NCBI GenBank assembly: GCA_021323335.1
Contig: JAJTCN010000081.1
Coordinates: 1 to 41,232, forward strand
Direction of reading: 5' to 3'
Length of the DNA: 41,232 bases
From: Ramlibacter sp.
GTDB taxonomy: Bacteria > Pseudomonadota > Gammaproteobacteria > Burkholderiales > Burkholderiaceae_C
Position numbers and translations under genes: made by a program
Notes under the pieces: generated by a model
What the model was told of the DNA's origin: nothing
Seen by the model: the letters and a program-made list of their open reading frames with translations, nothing else
The model's database searches: none
Shown here: piece by piece, positions 19,327 through 28,056 of the stretch
Position numbering within the stretch: position 1 is the first letter of the stretch
Layout: every line of letters begins with the position of its first letter

Positions 19327-20109
19327 ATGACGGGACAGGTGCGGCTGGCCTTGCGAGGGCCGATCGGGCGCGTGACGCTCTCGCATCCCGGCAAGCTCGG
19401 CGCCATGTCCCGCGCCATGTGGCGCCAACTGCGCGACGCCTTCCTGCACATCCAGGAAGACGGCGCGCTGCGCTGCGTGGTGATCGATGGCGAGGACGGC
19501 GGCTTCTGCGCCGGCGGCGACATCGCCGAATACCCGTCCTTCCGGTTCCAGCCCGAGTCGCTGCGCCACTTCCACGAGGAGGAGGTGTGGGGCGGCCTCG
19601 GCGCCATGCTGGCCTGCGACGTGCCCATCGTGGCGCAGATCGGCGGCGCCTGCATGGGCGCGGGGGTCGAGATCGCCAGCTGCTGCGACATCCGCGTCGC
19701 GGGTGAGGCTGCGCGCTTCGGCGCGCCGATCGCGCGCCTGGGCTTCCCGATGGCGCCGCGCGAGCTGCAGCTGGTGGCGGCCGCCGCCGGCGAGGCGACG
19801 TTGCGCGAGATGCTGCTGGAAGCGGCGGTGCTGGACGCCGTGGAAATGAAGGCGCGCGGCTTCCTGCAGCGCGTTGTGCCCGACGACAAGCTGGCCGGCG
19901 AATGCGAGGCCACCGCGGGCCGCATCGCGCAGCTGGCGCCGCAGGCCGCGCGCATGAACAAGCGCATGCTGCGCCGGCTGGCCGGCCGCGCAGCGGACGC
20001 CGAGCTGCCCGCCGGGCTGGCGCAGCGCGCCTACGATTACGCAACCGGCGCCGAGCATCGCGAAGGCATTGCCGCCTTCCTCGACAAGCGGCGCCCGCTC
20101 TTTCCCTGA
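19327..20109 (+). CDS. Enoyl-CoA hydratase/isomerase family protein
   Basis: A 260-residue crotonase-fold protein. The two oxyanion-hole segments are GGFCAGGDIAEY (near residue 60) and GGACMGAGVEIASCCDIR (near residue 108). It sits 7 bases after the Bug gene and 14 before malonyl-CoA synthetase, inside the malonate cluster, where it has no obvious step to catalyse. It may handle a substituted malonyl-CoA or act as a side activity. The exact substrate is unknown. Confidence 0.88.
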   Translation: MTGQVRLALRGPIGRVTLSHPGKLGAMSRAMWRQLRDAFLHIQEDGALRCVVIDGEDGGFCAGGDIAEYPSFRFQPESLRHFHEEEVWGGLGAMLACDVPIVAQIGGACMGAGVEIASCCDIRVAGEAARFGAPIARLGFPMAPRELQLVAAAAGEATLREMLLEAAVLDAVEMKARGFLQRVVPDDKLAGECEATAGRIAQLAPQAARMNKRMLRRLAGRAADAELPAGLAQRAYDYATGAEHREGIAAFLDKRRPLFP

Positions 20110-20123
20110 GGCCGATTCCGAAG

Positions 20124-21650
20124 ATGGACAACCGCAACCTGTTCGCGGCGCTGCGCGCCGCCTTCCCCGCCGACCTGGGCGCCATCGCCGTCGAGACGGA
20201 CACCGGCCTGGCCTACAGCTGGAGCGACCTCGAGCGCGGCACGGCCATGATCGCCAACCTGCTCGCCTCGCTGCGGCTGGAGGAGGGCGCCCGCATCGCC
20301 GTGCAGGTGGAGAAGTCGGTCGAGGCGATGATGCTGTACCTGGCGACGCTGCGCGCCGGCTGCGTCTTCCTGCCGCTCAACACCGCCTACCAGAAGGCGG
20401 AGATCGAATACTTCGTCGGCAACGCCGAACCCGCGGTGGTCGTCTGCAGCCCGGCGAACTTCGGCTGGGTCAGCAAGATCGCGTTCCAGGCCGGCACCCA
20501 CCACGTCTTCACTCTGGGCGAGGAACGCAACGGCTCGCTGCTGGAGCGTGCCGCGCAGCATTCCGACCGGCACGAGCCCGTCATGCGCGGCGCCGACGAC
20601 CTGGCGGCGATCCTGTATACCAGCGGCACCACCGGGCGCAGCAAGGGCGCCATGCTCACGCACGGCAACCTGCTGTCGAATGCGGAGGTGCTCAAGACGT
20701 ACTGGGGCTGGCGCGAAGGCGACGTCCTGATCCACGCGCTGCCCATCTTCCACGTGCACGGCCTGTTCGTCGCGCTGCACGGGGCGCTGCTCAATGGCAG
20801 CAAGATCCTCTGGTTCGGCAAGTTCGACCCGAAGAAGGTGATCGAGCGCATGCTGGATGCCACCGTGTTCATGGGCGTGCCCACCCTCTACACGCGGATG
20901 CTGGCCGAGTCGCGCCTGAACAAGGTGGTCGCGCGCAACATGCGCCTGTTCGTCTCCGGCTCGGCGCCGCTGCTGCTGGAAACCTTCAACGCCTGGCAGG
21001 AGCGCACCGGCCACACCATCCTGGAGCGCTATGGCATGAGCGAGACCGTCATGCTGACCTCCAACCCGTACGACGCGAAGGACGGCGAGCGGCGCGGCGG
21101 CACCGTCGGCTTCCCGCTGCCGGGCGTCGGCGTGCGGGTGCGGGACGACCAGGGCCGGGACCTGCCCGCGGGCGAGATCGGCGCCATCGAGGTCAAGGGG
21201 CCGAACGTCTTCAAGGGCTACTGGCGCATGCCCGAGAAGACGAAGGAGGAGTTCACGGCGGACGGCTGGTTCCGCACCGGCGACGTCGGCAAGATCGACG
21301 AACGGGGCTACGTCACCATCGTGGGCCGCAGCAAGGACCTGATCATCAGCGGCGGCTACAACGTGTACCCGGCGGAGATCGAGGGCTACCTCAACGACAT
21401 GCCGGGCGTGGCGGAAAGCGCCGTGGTGGGCGTGCCGCACGGCGATTTCGGCGAAGTCGGCGTCGCCGTCGTCATCGCCAAGCCCGGAGCGCAGCTGCAG
21501 CCGGAGCAGCTGATCGCGTCATTGAAGTCGCAGCTGGCGAACTTCAAGATTCCGAAGCGATGCTTTGTCGTGGACCAGCTGCCCCGCAACACCATGGGCA
21601 AGGTGCAGAAGAACCTGCTGCGCGAACAGCACAAGGGACTTTTCGCCTAG
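20124..21650 (+). CDS. matB: Malonyl-CoA synthetase
   Basis: Activates malonate to malonyl-CoA with ATP. The 508 residues carry the adenylate-forming motif YTSGTTGRSKGAMLTHGNLL, the core ERYGMSE, the hinge YVTIVGRSKDLIISGGYN and the catalytic lysine in NTMGKVQKN (Lys493). Close family alternatives are other acyl-CoA synthetases, but the decarboxylase and MatR-like gene upstream make malonate the best call. It is the last gene of the cluster. The chosen ATG gives the usual short start (MDNRNLFAALRAAF). Extending upstream only crosses the hydratase gene. Confidence 0.9.
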   Translation: MDNRNLFAALRAAFPADLGAIAVETDTGLAYSWSDLERGTAMIANLLASLRLEEGARIAVQVEKSVEAMMLYLATLRAGCVFLPLNTAYQKAEIEYFVGNAEPAVVVCSPANFGWVSKIAFQAGTHHVFTLGEERNGSLLERAAQHSDRHEPVMRGADDLAAILYTSGTTGRSKGAMLTHGNLLSNAEVLKTYWGWREGDVLIHALPIFHVHGLFVALHGALLNGSKILWFGKFDPKKVIERMLDATVFMGVPTLYTRMLAESRLNKVVARNMRLFVSGSAPLLLETFNAWQERTGHTILERYGMSETVMLTSNPYDAKDGERRGGTVGFPLPGVGVRVRDDQGRDLPAGEIGAIEVKGPNVFKGYWRMPEKTKEEFTADGWFRTGDVGKIDERGYVTIVGRSKDLIISGGYNVYPAEIEGYLNDMPGVAESAVVGVPHGDFGEVGVAVVIAKPGAQLQPEQLIASLKSQLANFKIPKRCFVVDQLPRNTMGKVQKNLLREQHKGLFA

Positions 21651-21708
21651 TCTCGCGCTCGGCGCGGGGTCCTACAGTCGCGCTTGCCCGGCGCGCCCAG
21701 AATGGACC

Positions 21709-22371
21709 ATGCGCATCGACCTCGCGAGCCCCATCGACGCCGGAGACTTCCGGGCGCGTGCGAACGCGTTGCTGGCGCACCAGGTGCTGCCCGCCGACAT
21801 CGACTGGCATTCCGAGGATTCCCTGGCCTTCGGGTCCAAGTTCCACGGCAGGGGCATCGTGGTGCCCCAACCCCCGTCGGCCCTCCATTCCATCGTGCCG
21901 CGTTCCTTCGTGCGCCTGACCGAACTGGTGGTGCTGCATCGGGACGCCCGTCGTTTCGAACTGATGTACCGCCTGCTGTGGAGGCTGGTGCACGAGCCCG
22001 AGCTGGCCGGCGCCGCCCGCGACGACGACATGGCGCTTGCACAGAGCATGGCCCAGGCCGTGCGGCGCGACGTGCTGAAGGTGCGCAAGGGACTGGCGCT
22101 GCGGACCTTGGCGCCGCTCGACGGCGTGGCCCTCGCTGTCGCCTGGTGCGAACCGCACCAGCGCGTGACCGAACTGGTGGCCGATGGGCTGTCCCGCTCC
22201 GGGGCCCCGCCCCCCTGGCTGCTGGCCAGCCCTGACCGCTGCGTCTTGTGGACCGGCCGGCACCTGCTGTGCGGGCCGGGGTTGGTGGCGGGGCAGGCGC
22301 GCGCCATGAATGATGAGCAGTGGCACGGCTTGGCCGCGGAGCTTGCGGAGCTTCCATTGGCCGCGGCCTGA
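21709..22371 (+). CDS. Stand-alone DUF4130-like protein, first of a tandem pair
   Basis: A 220-residue protein resembling DUF4130, the domain usually fused in front of, or encoded beside, a family 4-type uracil-DNA glycosylase (UdgX). The match rests on [36 protein letters not shown], the AWCEPH segment and the terminal SPDRCVLWTGRHLLCGPG. No glycosylase gene is present, and the usual C-terminal part of the domain is not seen. The next gene is a diverged paralogue. Function unknown; a link to DNA repair is only by family association. Confidence 0.7.
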   Translation: MRIDLASPIDAGDFRARANALLAHQVLPADIDWHSEDSLAFGSKFHGRGIVVPQPPSALHSIVPRSFVRLTELVVLHRDARRFELMYRLLWRLVHEPELAGAARDDDMALAQSMAQAVRRDVLKVRKGLALRTLAPLDGVALAVAWCEPHQRVTELVADGLSRSGAPPPWLLASPDRCVLWTGRHLLCGPGLVAGQARAMNDEQWHGLAAELAELPLAAA

Positions 22372-22468
22372 TGGCGACGCGACCGTTGAGCGAGTAAAAG
22401 GTTCCTCGACCGCCCCCGTGGTCCGCTGAACGGCGCCACAATGCGGCGCAGTCCCACCGCCGCAGTCC

Positions 22469-23107
22469 TTGCAAGTTCCGTTGTCCCACCAGGTCGACAT
22501 TGCCGGTTTCCACAGCGAAGCCACGCGCCTGCTCGCCCGGCAGGTGCCTCCCGACACCGTGCAGTGGAGTGCCGCGCCGGCACAGACCGTGGGCGAGGAA
22601 GCGCTGGACCCCGGCCGTGCCAGCATCCACAACCGCGCCGCCCGGGCGATCATCCCGCAGTCCTTCATCCGCATGAGCGAGCTCGTGGTGCTGAACCGCG
22701 ACCCGCGGCGTTTCGACCTGTTGTACCGGTCCCTGTGGCGGCTGGTCTACGAGCCGGCGCTGAAGCACGACGCCGAGGACCACGACCTCTCGCGCCTGCG
22801 GCAGATGGCGCAGGCCGTGCGCCGCGACATCCAGAAGATGAAGACCCGGCTCGCCTTCCGCTCCCTGGACCTGCACGGCGAGAAGGTCCCGGTCGCGTGG
22901 TACGAGCCGTCGCATTTCGTGGCGGAGACGGTGGCGGCCTGGCTCGCCCGGCGCGATCCGTCCCTGCGCTGGATCCTGCTGACGCCGGACCGCAGCATCC
23001 GCTGGGATGGCAGCAGGCTGCTCTGCGCACCCGCCGTGGCGCCGCCGAGCGCGCCGCGCAGCGATGCCGAATGGGCGCGCGTGCTCGACGCCATGCCCTG
23101 GCGCTAG
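22469..23107 (+). CDS. Stand-alone DUF4130-like protein, second of a tandem pair
   Basis: A paralogue of the preceding gene: both share the (I/V)P(R/Q)SF(V/I)R block, ELVVL(H/N)[10 protein letters not shown] and the [14 protein letters not shown] end. Here the core looks closer to the general DUF4130 pattern ([24 protein letters not shown]). No ATG fits; the frame opens with TTG at 22469 or TTG at 22481, and no clear ribosome site precedes either, so the start is uncertain and expression may be weak. At about 212 residues it also lacks any glycosylase part. Confidence 0.65.
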   Translation: MQVPLSHQVDIAGFHSEATRLLARQVPPDTVQWSAAPAQTVGEEALDPGRASIHNRAARAIIPQSFIRMSELVVLNRDPRRFDLLYRSLWRLVYEPALKHDAEDHDLSRLRQMAQAVRRDIQKMKTRLAFRSLDLHGEKVPVAWYEPSHFVAETVAAWLARRDPSLRWILLTPDRSIRWDGSRLLCAPAVAPPSAPRSDAEWARVLDAMPWR

Positions 23108-23148
23108 TGCGTCAGAATGGGCGGCCCCACCGGCGAAGGAGATCCCCC

Positions 23149-23966
23149 ATGAAAGCGAACAGCATCCTCGACACCATCGGCCGCACGCCGCACATCCGCA
23201 TCAACCGGCTGTTCGGCGACAGCCACCAGGTGTGGGTGAAGTCGGAGCGCTCCAATCCCGGCGGCTCGATCAAGGACCGCATCGCGCTGTCGATGGTGGA
23301 GGACGCGGAGCGCAGCGGCAGGCTCAAGCCCGGCGGCACCATCATCGAACCCACCTCCGGCAACATGGCGCGAGCTTCGAGCTGACGCCGCGCGAGAAGG
23401 GCATGAAGGGCTGCATCGCCCGGGCGCAGGAACTGGCGGCCCAGACGGCCGGCGCGTGGATCCCCCAGCAGTTCGAGAACCAGGCCAACGTGGAGGTGCA
23501 CGAGCGCACCACGGCGCGGGAGATCCTGGAGGATTTCCCGCAGGGCCTGGACTACCTGATCACGGGCGTCGGCACCGGCGGCCACATCACCGGATGCGCC
23601 CGCGTGCTGAAGGAGGAATGGAGCAAGCTGAAGGTGTTCGCGGTGGAGCCGGTGGCGTCGCCGGTGCTGTCCGGCGGGCAGCCGTCGCCGCACCCGATCC
23701 AGGGCATCGGCGCGGGCTTCATCCCGAAGATCATGGACACGGAGCTGCTCGATGGCGTGATCCAGGTCGACGCCGAGCCGGCGCGCGAGATGGCCCGCCG
23801 GGCCGCGCGCGAGGAGGGCATCCTGGTCGGCATCTCCTCCGGCGCCACGCTGGCGGCCATCGCGCAAAAGCTCAAGGACATCCCCGCCGGCGCCACCGTA
23901 CTCGGGTTCAATTACGACACGGGGGAGCGCTACCTGTCGGTGGAAGGCTTCCTGCCGGCGGCCTGA
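23149..23966 (+). pseudogene. cysK: Cysteine synthase with internal deletion and frameshift
   Basis: The first 76 codons ([20 protein letters not shown], the PLP lysine in NPGGSIKDR, then EPTSGN) are normal for O-acetylserine sulfhydrylase, and AAGGAG precedes the ATG. After EPTSGN near position 23365 the sequence jumps to what should be [15 protein letters not shown] about 35 residues later, in another frame, so reading from the ATG stops at 23385. The C-terminal half is intact in the second frame ([31 protein letters not shown]). The missing part includes the rest of the substrate-binding loop. As it stands the gene cannot make a working enzyme. Confidence 0.88.
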
Positions 23967-23973
23967 CACTGGT

Positions 23974-24531
23974 TCACGGCGAATTGGACGGCCGCGACGG
24001 CACGTTCAGGTCGCCCGAGAAGCTGAAATCGCTGCGCGTGCGCTTCCACTCGGTTTCGTCGTCGCCGATCAGCTGGCGGCAACGCAGGAACAGGCTGTCC
24101 AGCGCGGCGTCCTGGGTGTCGCGCAGCTGGTGGTAGCGTGGATCGGCGTAGTGCGGGGCCAGCGTCGCCGCATGCGTCATGCGCAGGATGTTCTGTTCCC
24201 ACAGGTACTGCATCAACTCGCGGTGCGTGTGCAGCAGCTTGAGCATCAGCGGCGACAGCTCGGGGAAGTCCTCCTCCTTGATGCGCACCGCCTGCGCCAG
24301 CGGCGGCGGCACGGTCAGGGCGTCGGGCTTGGCATGCATCAACGGCTCGTCGCGGTGCCAGTCGATCCACACGGTGTACGCCTTCAGGCAATCCATCAGC
24401 TGGTAGCCGGCGGCGCGCCGGCGCGCCTGCCGCCGCGCGAAGGCCACGCGCAGGCGCCACAGCACGAAGGCGACGGCCAGGGCTGCCGTCACGATCAGGA
24501 GCGGGAGTGCGAAGTCCAGGGTGGCGGACAC
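23974..24531 (-). CDS. Unknown protein with one N-terminal membrane segment
   Basis: A 185-residue protein I do not recognise. A single membrane segment at about residues 8-25 is followed by a basic stretch (RRQARRRAAG) and then a mostly helical soluble part of about 140 residues with many His, Trp and Tyr. This suggests an inner-membrane anchor with a cytoplasmic domain. It ends 5 bases from the convergent cysteine synthase remnant and is divergent from gspA. No motif points to a function. Confidence 0.65.
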   Translation of the reverse strand: MSATLDFALPLLIVTAALAVAFVLWRLRVAFARRQARRRAAGYQLMDCLKAYTVWIDWHRDEPLMHAKPDALTVPPPLAQAVRIKEEDFPELSPLMLKLLHTHRELMQYLWEQNILRMTHAATLAPHYADPRYHQLRDTQDAALDSLFLRCRQLIGDDETEWKRTRSDFSFSGDLNVPSRPSNSP

Positions 24532-24727
24532 GGCAACCGGCGCGAGCGCTGTTGTTGGGGGGTGGCCGCCATTGTCCTCCTATGTCCGTCACCGTACCGA
24601 CCGGCCCTCGCCCGGCGGCCATGAGGCAGGGACAACCGGTGGCCGCCGCGAACTGGTGCACGGGGCCACCTCATCCGTCGTGAGCCCTTCCGGGGCCGGG
24701 TTACATCCGGCCTGTATGCTTGCCTCC

Positions 24728-26362
24728 ATGTATGCCGCGTATTTCGGGCTGAAGCAGGAGCCGTTTTCCATCGCCCCGGACCCGCGCCTGCTGTTCATGA
24801 GCGAGCAGCACCGGGAAGCCCTCGCGCACCTGCTGTACGGGGTGCAGGGCGGCGGCGGCTTCGTGCTGCTGACGGGCGAGATCGGCACCGGCAAGACCAC
24901 CGTGTGCCGCTCGTTCCTGGACCAGGTGCCGGCCCACGTCGACCTCGCCTACATCTTCAATCCCAAGCTCACCGTCCTGGAGCTGCTGGAGACCGTGTGC
25001 CACGAGTTCGGCATCGGGGTGCAGCTGCCGGCGCAGCGTCCGGCCACGGTGAAGGATTACCTCGATCCGCTCAACGCCTTCCTGCTGCGCTCGCATGCCG
25101 CCGGGCGCAACAACGTGCTGGTGATCGACGAGGCGCAGAACCTCGCGCCCGAGGTGCTGGAGCAGCTGCGGCTGCTGACCAACCTGGAGACGAACGAGCG
25201 CAAGCTGCTGCAGATCATCCTGATCGGCCAGCCGGAACTGCGCGCCATGCTGGCCCGCCCGGAGCTGGAGCAGCTGGCGCAGCGCGTCATCGCGCGCTAC
25301 CACCTGCAGGCGCTGGGCGAGGGCGAGACGGCGCAGTACGTGCGCCATCGCATGGAGGTGTGCGGCCTGCAGGGACCGCTGCCCTTCGACCGCCGCGCGC
25401 TGGCCCGCGTGCACGCCGCCACCGGCGGGGTGCCGCGCCGCATCAACCTGCTGTGCGACCGCGCGCTGCTGGGCGCCTTCGGCAACGGGCAGGCGCAGGT
25501 GACGCGCGCCACCATCGACCAGGCGGTGCTGGAGGTGTTCCCCCGGCAAGCCGGCACCCCGGCCGCGTGGCCGCGCATGGCCCTCGCCGGAACCGTGGGC
25601 GTGCTGGCCGGCGCGGGGCTGCTGTTCGCGGCGACGCGTGGGGTCGAGCGGGTGGACGCGGTCGCCGACCGGGCCCCGGCGAAAGCCTCGCAGGCCGTCG
25701 CCGTGGCACAGCCGCTGCGCGTCGCGGTGCCCGCCGGGGCCCCTGCCGCACCCGTCGCAGCCCGCCCCACCCCGCCGCCGACGCTGCTGCGCGACGAACA
25801 GCAGGCCTGGCGCGAGCTGGCGCAAGCCTGGAAGCTGCCGGCGCCGGACGGGGAGCCCTGCGAGGCCCTTGCGCGCGAGCAGGTGCTGTGCTTCACCCGG
25901 TCGCTCGACCTGTCGGTGATCCGCCAGCTCGCGCGGCCCGGCATCGTCACCCTCGACGCCGGCACCGGCCAGCCGTCCTACGCGATCCTCTCGGCGCTGA
26001 CCGACCAGACCGCCACGCTGCGCGCCGCCGGCACCGAGCAGACCGTGACGCTGGCCGCGCTGGCGCAGCGCTGGCAGGGCGATTTCGGCACGCTGTGGCG
26101 CGCGCCCACCGGGTACCGCGACCAGCCGCGCGTCGGCGCGAAGGGCCCGCTGGTGGACTGGGTGGCGCACCGCCTGGCCGCTGCCCAAGGGGGCGAGCCC
26201 CCGAAGCGGGAGGCGGTGCTCGACCCCGCGCTGCGCGCCCAGGTGCGTTCCTTCCAGCGGGCGCAGGGCCTCCCGGTCGACGGCCTGCCCGGCCCGCTGA
26301 CCCTCATGCAACTCAATCGCGCGAGCGGCGTCGACGAGCCGCGCCTGCGCACGGAACCCTAG
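24728..26362 (+). CDS. gspA: General secretion pathway ATPase GspA/ExeA
   Basis: A 544-residue inner-membrane ATPase that, with GspB, helps the type II secretin pass through peptidoglycan. The AAA domain has Walker A GEIGTGKTT (near residue 50) and Walker B VLVIDEAQN (near 131). A membrane segment lies at about 282-300, then a degenerate peptidase-C39-like region, then a C-terminal peptidoglycan-binding domain (VRSFQRAQGLPVDGLPGPLT). The ATG chosen gives the family start MYAAYFGLKQEPFSIAPDP. An ATG four codons upstream is possible. gspB starts 7 bases after the stop. No other secretion genes are present. Confidence 0.92.
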   Translation: MYAAYFGLKQEPFSIAPDPRLLFMSEQHREALAHLLYGVQGGGGFVLLTGEIGTGKTTVCRSFLDQVPAHVDLAYIFNPKLTVLELLETVCHEFGIGVQLPAQRPATVKDYLDPLNAFLLRSHAAGRNNVLVIDEAQNLAPEVLEQLRLLTNLETNERKLLQIILIGQPELRAMLARPELEQLAQRVIARYHLQALGEGETAQYVRHRMEVCGLQGPLPFDRRALARVHAATGGVPRRINLLCDRALLGAFGNGQAQVTRATIDQAVLEVFPRQAGTPAAWPRMALAGTVGVLAGAGLLFAATRGVERVDAVADRAPAKASQAVAVAQPLRVAVPAGAPAAPVAARPTPPPTLLRDEQQAWRELAQAWKLPAPDGEPCEALAREQVLCFTRSLDLSVIRQLARPGIVTLDAGTGQPSYAILSALTDQTATLRAAGTEQTVTLAALAQRWQGDFGTLWRAPTGYRDQPRVGAKGPLVDWVAHRLAAAQGGEPPKREAVLDPALRAQVRSFQRAQGLPVDGLPGPLTLMQLNRASGVDEPRLRTEP

Positions 26363-26369
26363 CAACCGC

Positions 26370-27200
26370 ATGTCGTACATCCTCGATGCCTTGCGGCGCG
26401 CCGACGCCGAACGGGAGCGCGATCCGGCGCGCGGCATCCACGCGCAGCCCGCTGCCGTGCTGCCGCGCGATGCGCAGCGCTCGCGCGCTCCATGGGCGCT
26501 GGCCGGCCTGGCCCTGGTCGCCGCGGCCGTCGCCGCCTACCTGCTGGCCTACCGCGAGCCCCCTCGCGTTGCCGCGCCGGTCGAACGCGTCCAGCCCCTG
26601 CCGGCCGTGGCGCAGGCCAGTGTTCCTGCCGTCGTTCCCGTGGCCACCGCGGTGCTGCCGCCGCCGCCGCCGATGCCCGCGCCTGCCGTGCAACGGCCGG
26701 CCCCGCGCCCCGTGGTCGCAGCGGGAGAGCGGATGGTGGTGAAGGACTCGGTGACCGTCGCGAGGCTGGAGCGGGCCCCACCGGCTCCTGGCGTCACGTC
26801 TGCTCCTGGCGCCGCGCCGCCGCCCGCCGTCGCTCCCGCCGCGCCGGCCGCCGCGCCACCGACCATGGCGCCAAGGGCCGCCCCGGCGACCGCGCCTTCC
26901 ACCGCGCCGACGACAGGGCCCTCCACCGCGCCGTCCGCCACGGCACCAGCCGGCTCCTCCACGCCCCCGGCGCGCATCGTCGCGGTCTCCGAGCTGCCGG
27001 CCGACCTGCAGCGCGAACTGCCCAAGCTGGTGATCGCCGGCGGGGTGTATTCGGAGAATGCAGCCCAGCGCATGCTCATCGTCGCCGGGCAAGTCCGCTC
27101 CGAAGGCGCGGAGCTGGCGCCGGGCCTGGTGCTGGAGCAGATCCGCACCAACTCCGCCGTGCTGCGCTTCAAGGGGTGGCGCTACAGCGTGAGCTTCTAA
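26370..27200 (+). CDS. gspB: General secretion pathway protein GspB/ExeB
   Basis: A 276-residue partner of GspA. The start MSYILDALRRADAERERDP is diagnostic, a membrane segment lies at about residues 38-60, the middle 130 residues are Pro/Ala/Thr-rich low complexity spanning the periplasm, and the last 70 residues form the conserved GspB domain (LPADLQRELPKLVIAGGVYS to FKGWRYSVSF). Together with gspA it suggests a type II secretion system elsewhere in the genome. The final A of its TAA stop is the first base of a 271-bp palindromic element. Confidence 0.92.
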   Translation: MSYILDALRRADAERERDPARGIHAQPAAVLPRDAQRSRAPWALAGLALVAAAVAAYLLAYREPPRVAAPVERVQPLPAVAQASVPAVVPVATAVLPPPPPMPAPAVQRPAPRPVVAAGERMVVKDSVTVARLERAPPAPGVTSAPGAAPPPAVAPAAPAAAPPTMAPRAAPATAPSTAPTTGPSTAPSATAPAGSSTPPARIVAVSELPADLQRELPKLVIAGGVYSENAAQRMLIVAGQVRSEGAELAPGLVLEQIRTNSAVLRFKGWRYSVSF

Positions 27201-27470
27201 GGAGCCTGGGCGGCAGAGAAACGGGCCCGCGCCGGTGCTTGGAATCGTGCCAGGCTAGGCGCAGCCGACGCCGTGTGGTGAGCCACTCAAGGAGGCTGTA
27301 ACGACGCATGGCGCGATTCCAAGCACCGGCCCGAAGGGTTGGGCCTGCAAGGGGGCGTATGCGGCGTTGCGGAATCGGGTCAAGCCGTCCAGGCTTGACC
27401 CAATTCCGCGCCTTGCCTCCACCCCCTTGCAGACCCAACGCGGGCCCGTTTCTCTGCCGCCCAGGCTCCT
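27200..27470. repeat. 271-bp element folding into a three-way junction
   Basis: The outer arms 27200-27230 and 27440-27470 are perfect 31-bp inverted copies. Directly inside lies hairpin A, arms 27231-27252 and 27309-27330, 22 bp with one mismatch. After a 7-base linker comes hairpin B, arms 27338-27355 and 27422-27439 with one mismatch, topped by a further stem 27369-27386/27392-27409. Every arm abuts the next, so single-stranded DNA or RNA would form a clean three-way junction. It fills the gap between two convergent genes and both stop codons overlap its tips. No open frame of note. Confidence 0.85.
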
Positions 27471-28056
27471 AAGCCAGGAGCCAGCGCGTCGCCATGCCGA
27501 GCGCCAGCGACAGCGCTGGCAGCGCGCCGAGGGCCAGGCGCACGCCGAGGTGCATCGGCAGCAGGCACAGCGCCCCGACCGTCGCGAGCGCGGTGGGGTC
27601 GGGCATCCACCCGAACACCTCTGCTTCGCGCATCGGATGTCCCGTCAGCGGCGCCAGCAACGGGTACAGTGCCGCCGCCGCCAGCAGCGCCAGGCCGGTG
27701 GCACGCCAGGCACCCTTCGTTTCGCCCTGCCAAGTTCGCAGCGCCGCCAGCAACAGGATGAGCGACTGCGCCGCGCACGCCGCGGCCAGCCACGGCGCGG
27801 CCAGGAAGATCTCCGCGTAGAGCCGCGCGTGGAAGGACCAGCCGACGGCGGCCCAGGCCAGCGCGAGCAGGAGCAGGGCGGCCCGGCGGCTTCCCACTCC
27901 CTTGCGCGCCATTAGCAGCGGCAGCGCCAGCACGGCCGCCTGCCCGAGCACCTGCGCCGGCCAGCCGGCCTCGTTGTGCCGCGCCACCAGCCGCCAGTAC
28001 GACTGCGGCGAGAACATCAGGAAGTCGGACAGCCCGTAGCTCCACCACTCCGTCAT
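27469..28056 (-). CDS. DUF6064-like membrane protein
   Basis: A 195-residue integral membrane protein with about six hydrophobic segments. It starts MTEWWSYGLSDFLMFSPQSY and contains RLYAEIFLAAPWLAAACAAQ and a C-terminal CLLPMHLGVRLALG, which fits the uncharacterised DUF6064 family. Its ATG overlaps the stop of the aldo/keto reductase by four bases, so the two are co-translated. The TAG stop overlaps the tip of the 271-bp palindromic element. Function unknown. Confidence 0.75.
   Translation of the reverse strand: MTEWWSYGLSDFLMFSPQSYWRLVARHNEAGWPAQVLGQAAVLALPLLMARKGVGSRRAALLLLALAWAAVGWSFHARLYAEIFLAAPWLAAACAAQSLILLLAALRTWQGETKGAWRATGLALLAAAALYPLLAPLTGHPMREAEVFGWMPDPTALATVGALCLLPMHLGVRLALGALPALSLALGMATRWLLA

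Noticed and set aside
23149..23966. Two separate small genes instead of one broken cysteine synthase
   Set aside because: Both halves match one family in order, only the first has a start and ribosome site, and the join falls inside a conserved block.
26800..26960. Repetitive GC-rich stretch as possible tandem repeat locus
   Set aside because: It encodes the Pro/Ala/Thr-rich linker of GspB, which is low complexity in all family members.
27200..27470. Insertion sequence
   Set aside because: No transposase frame and no clear target duplication; at most a non-autonomous element.
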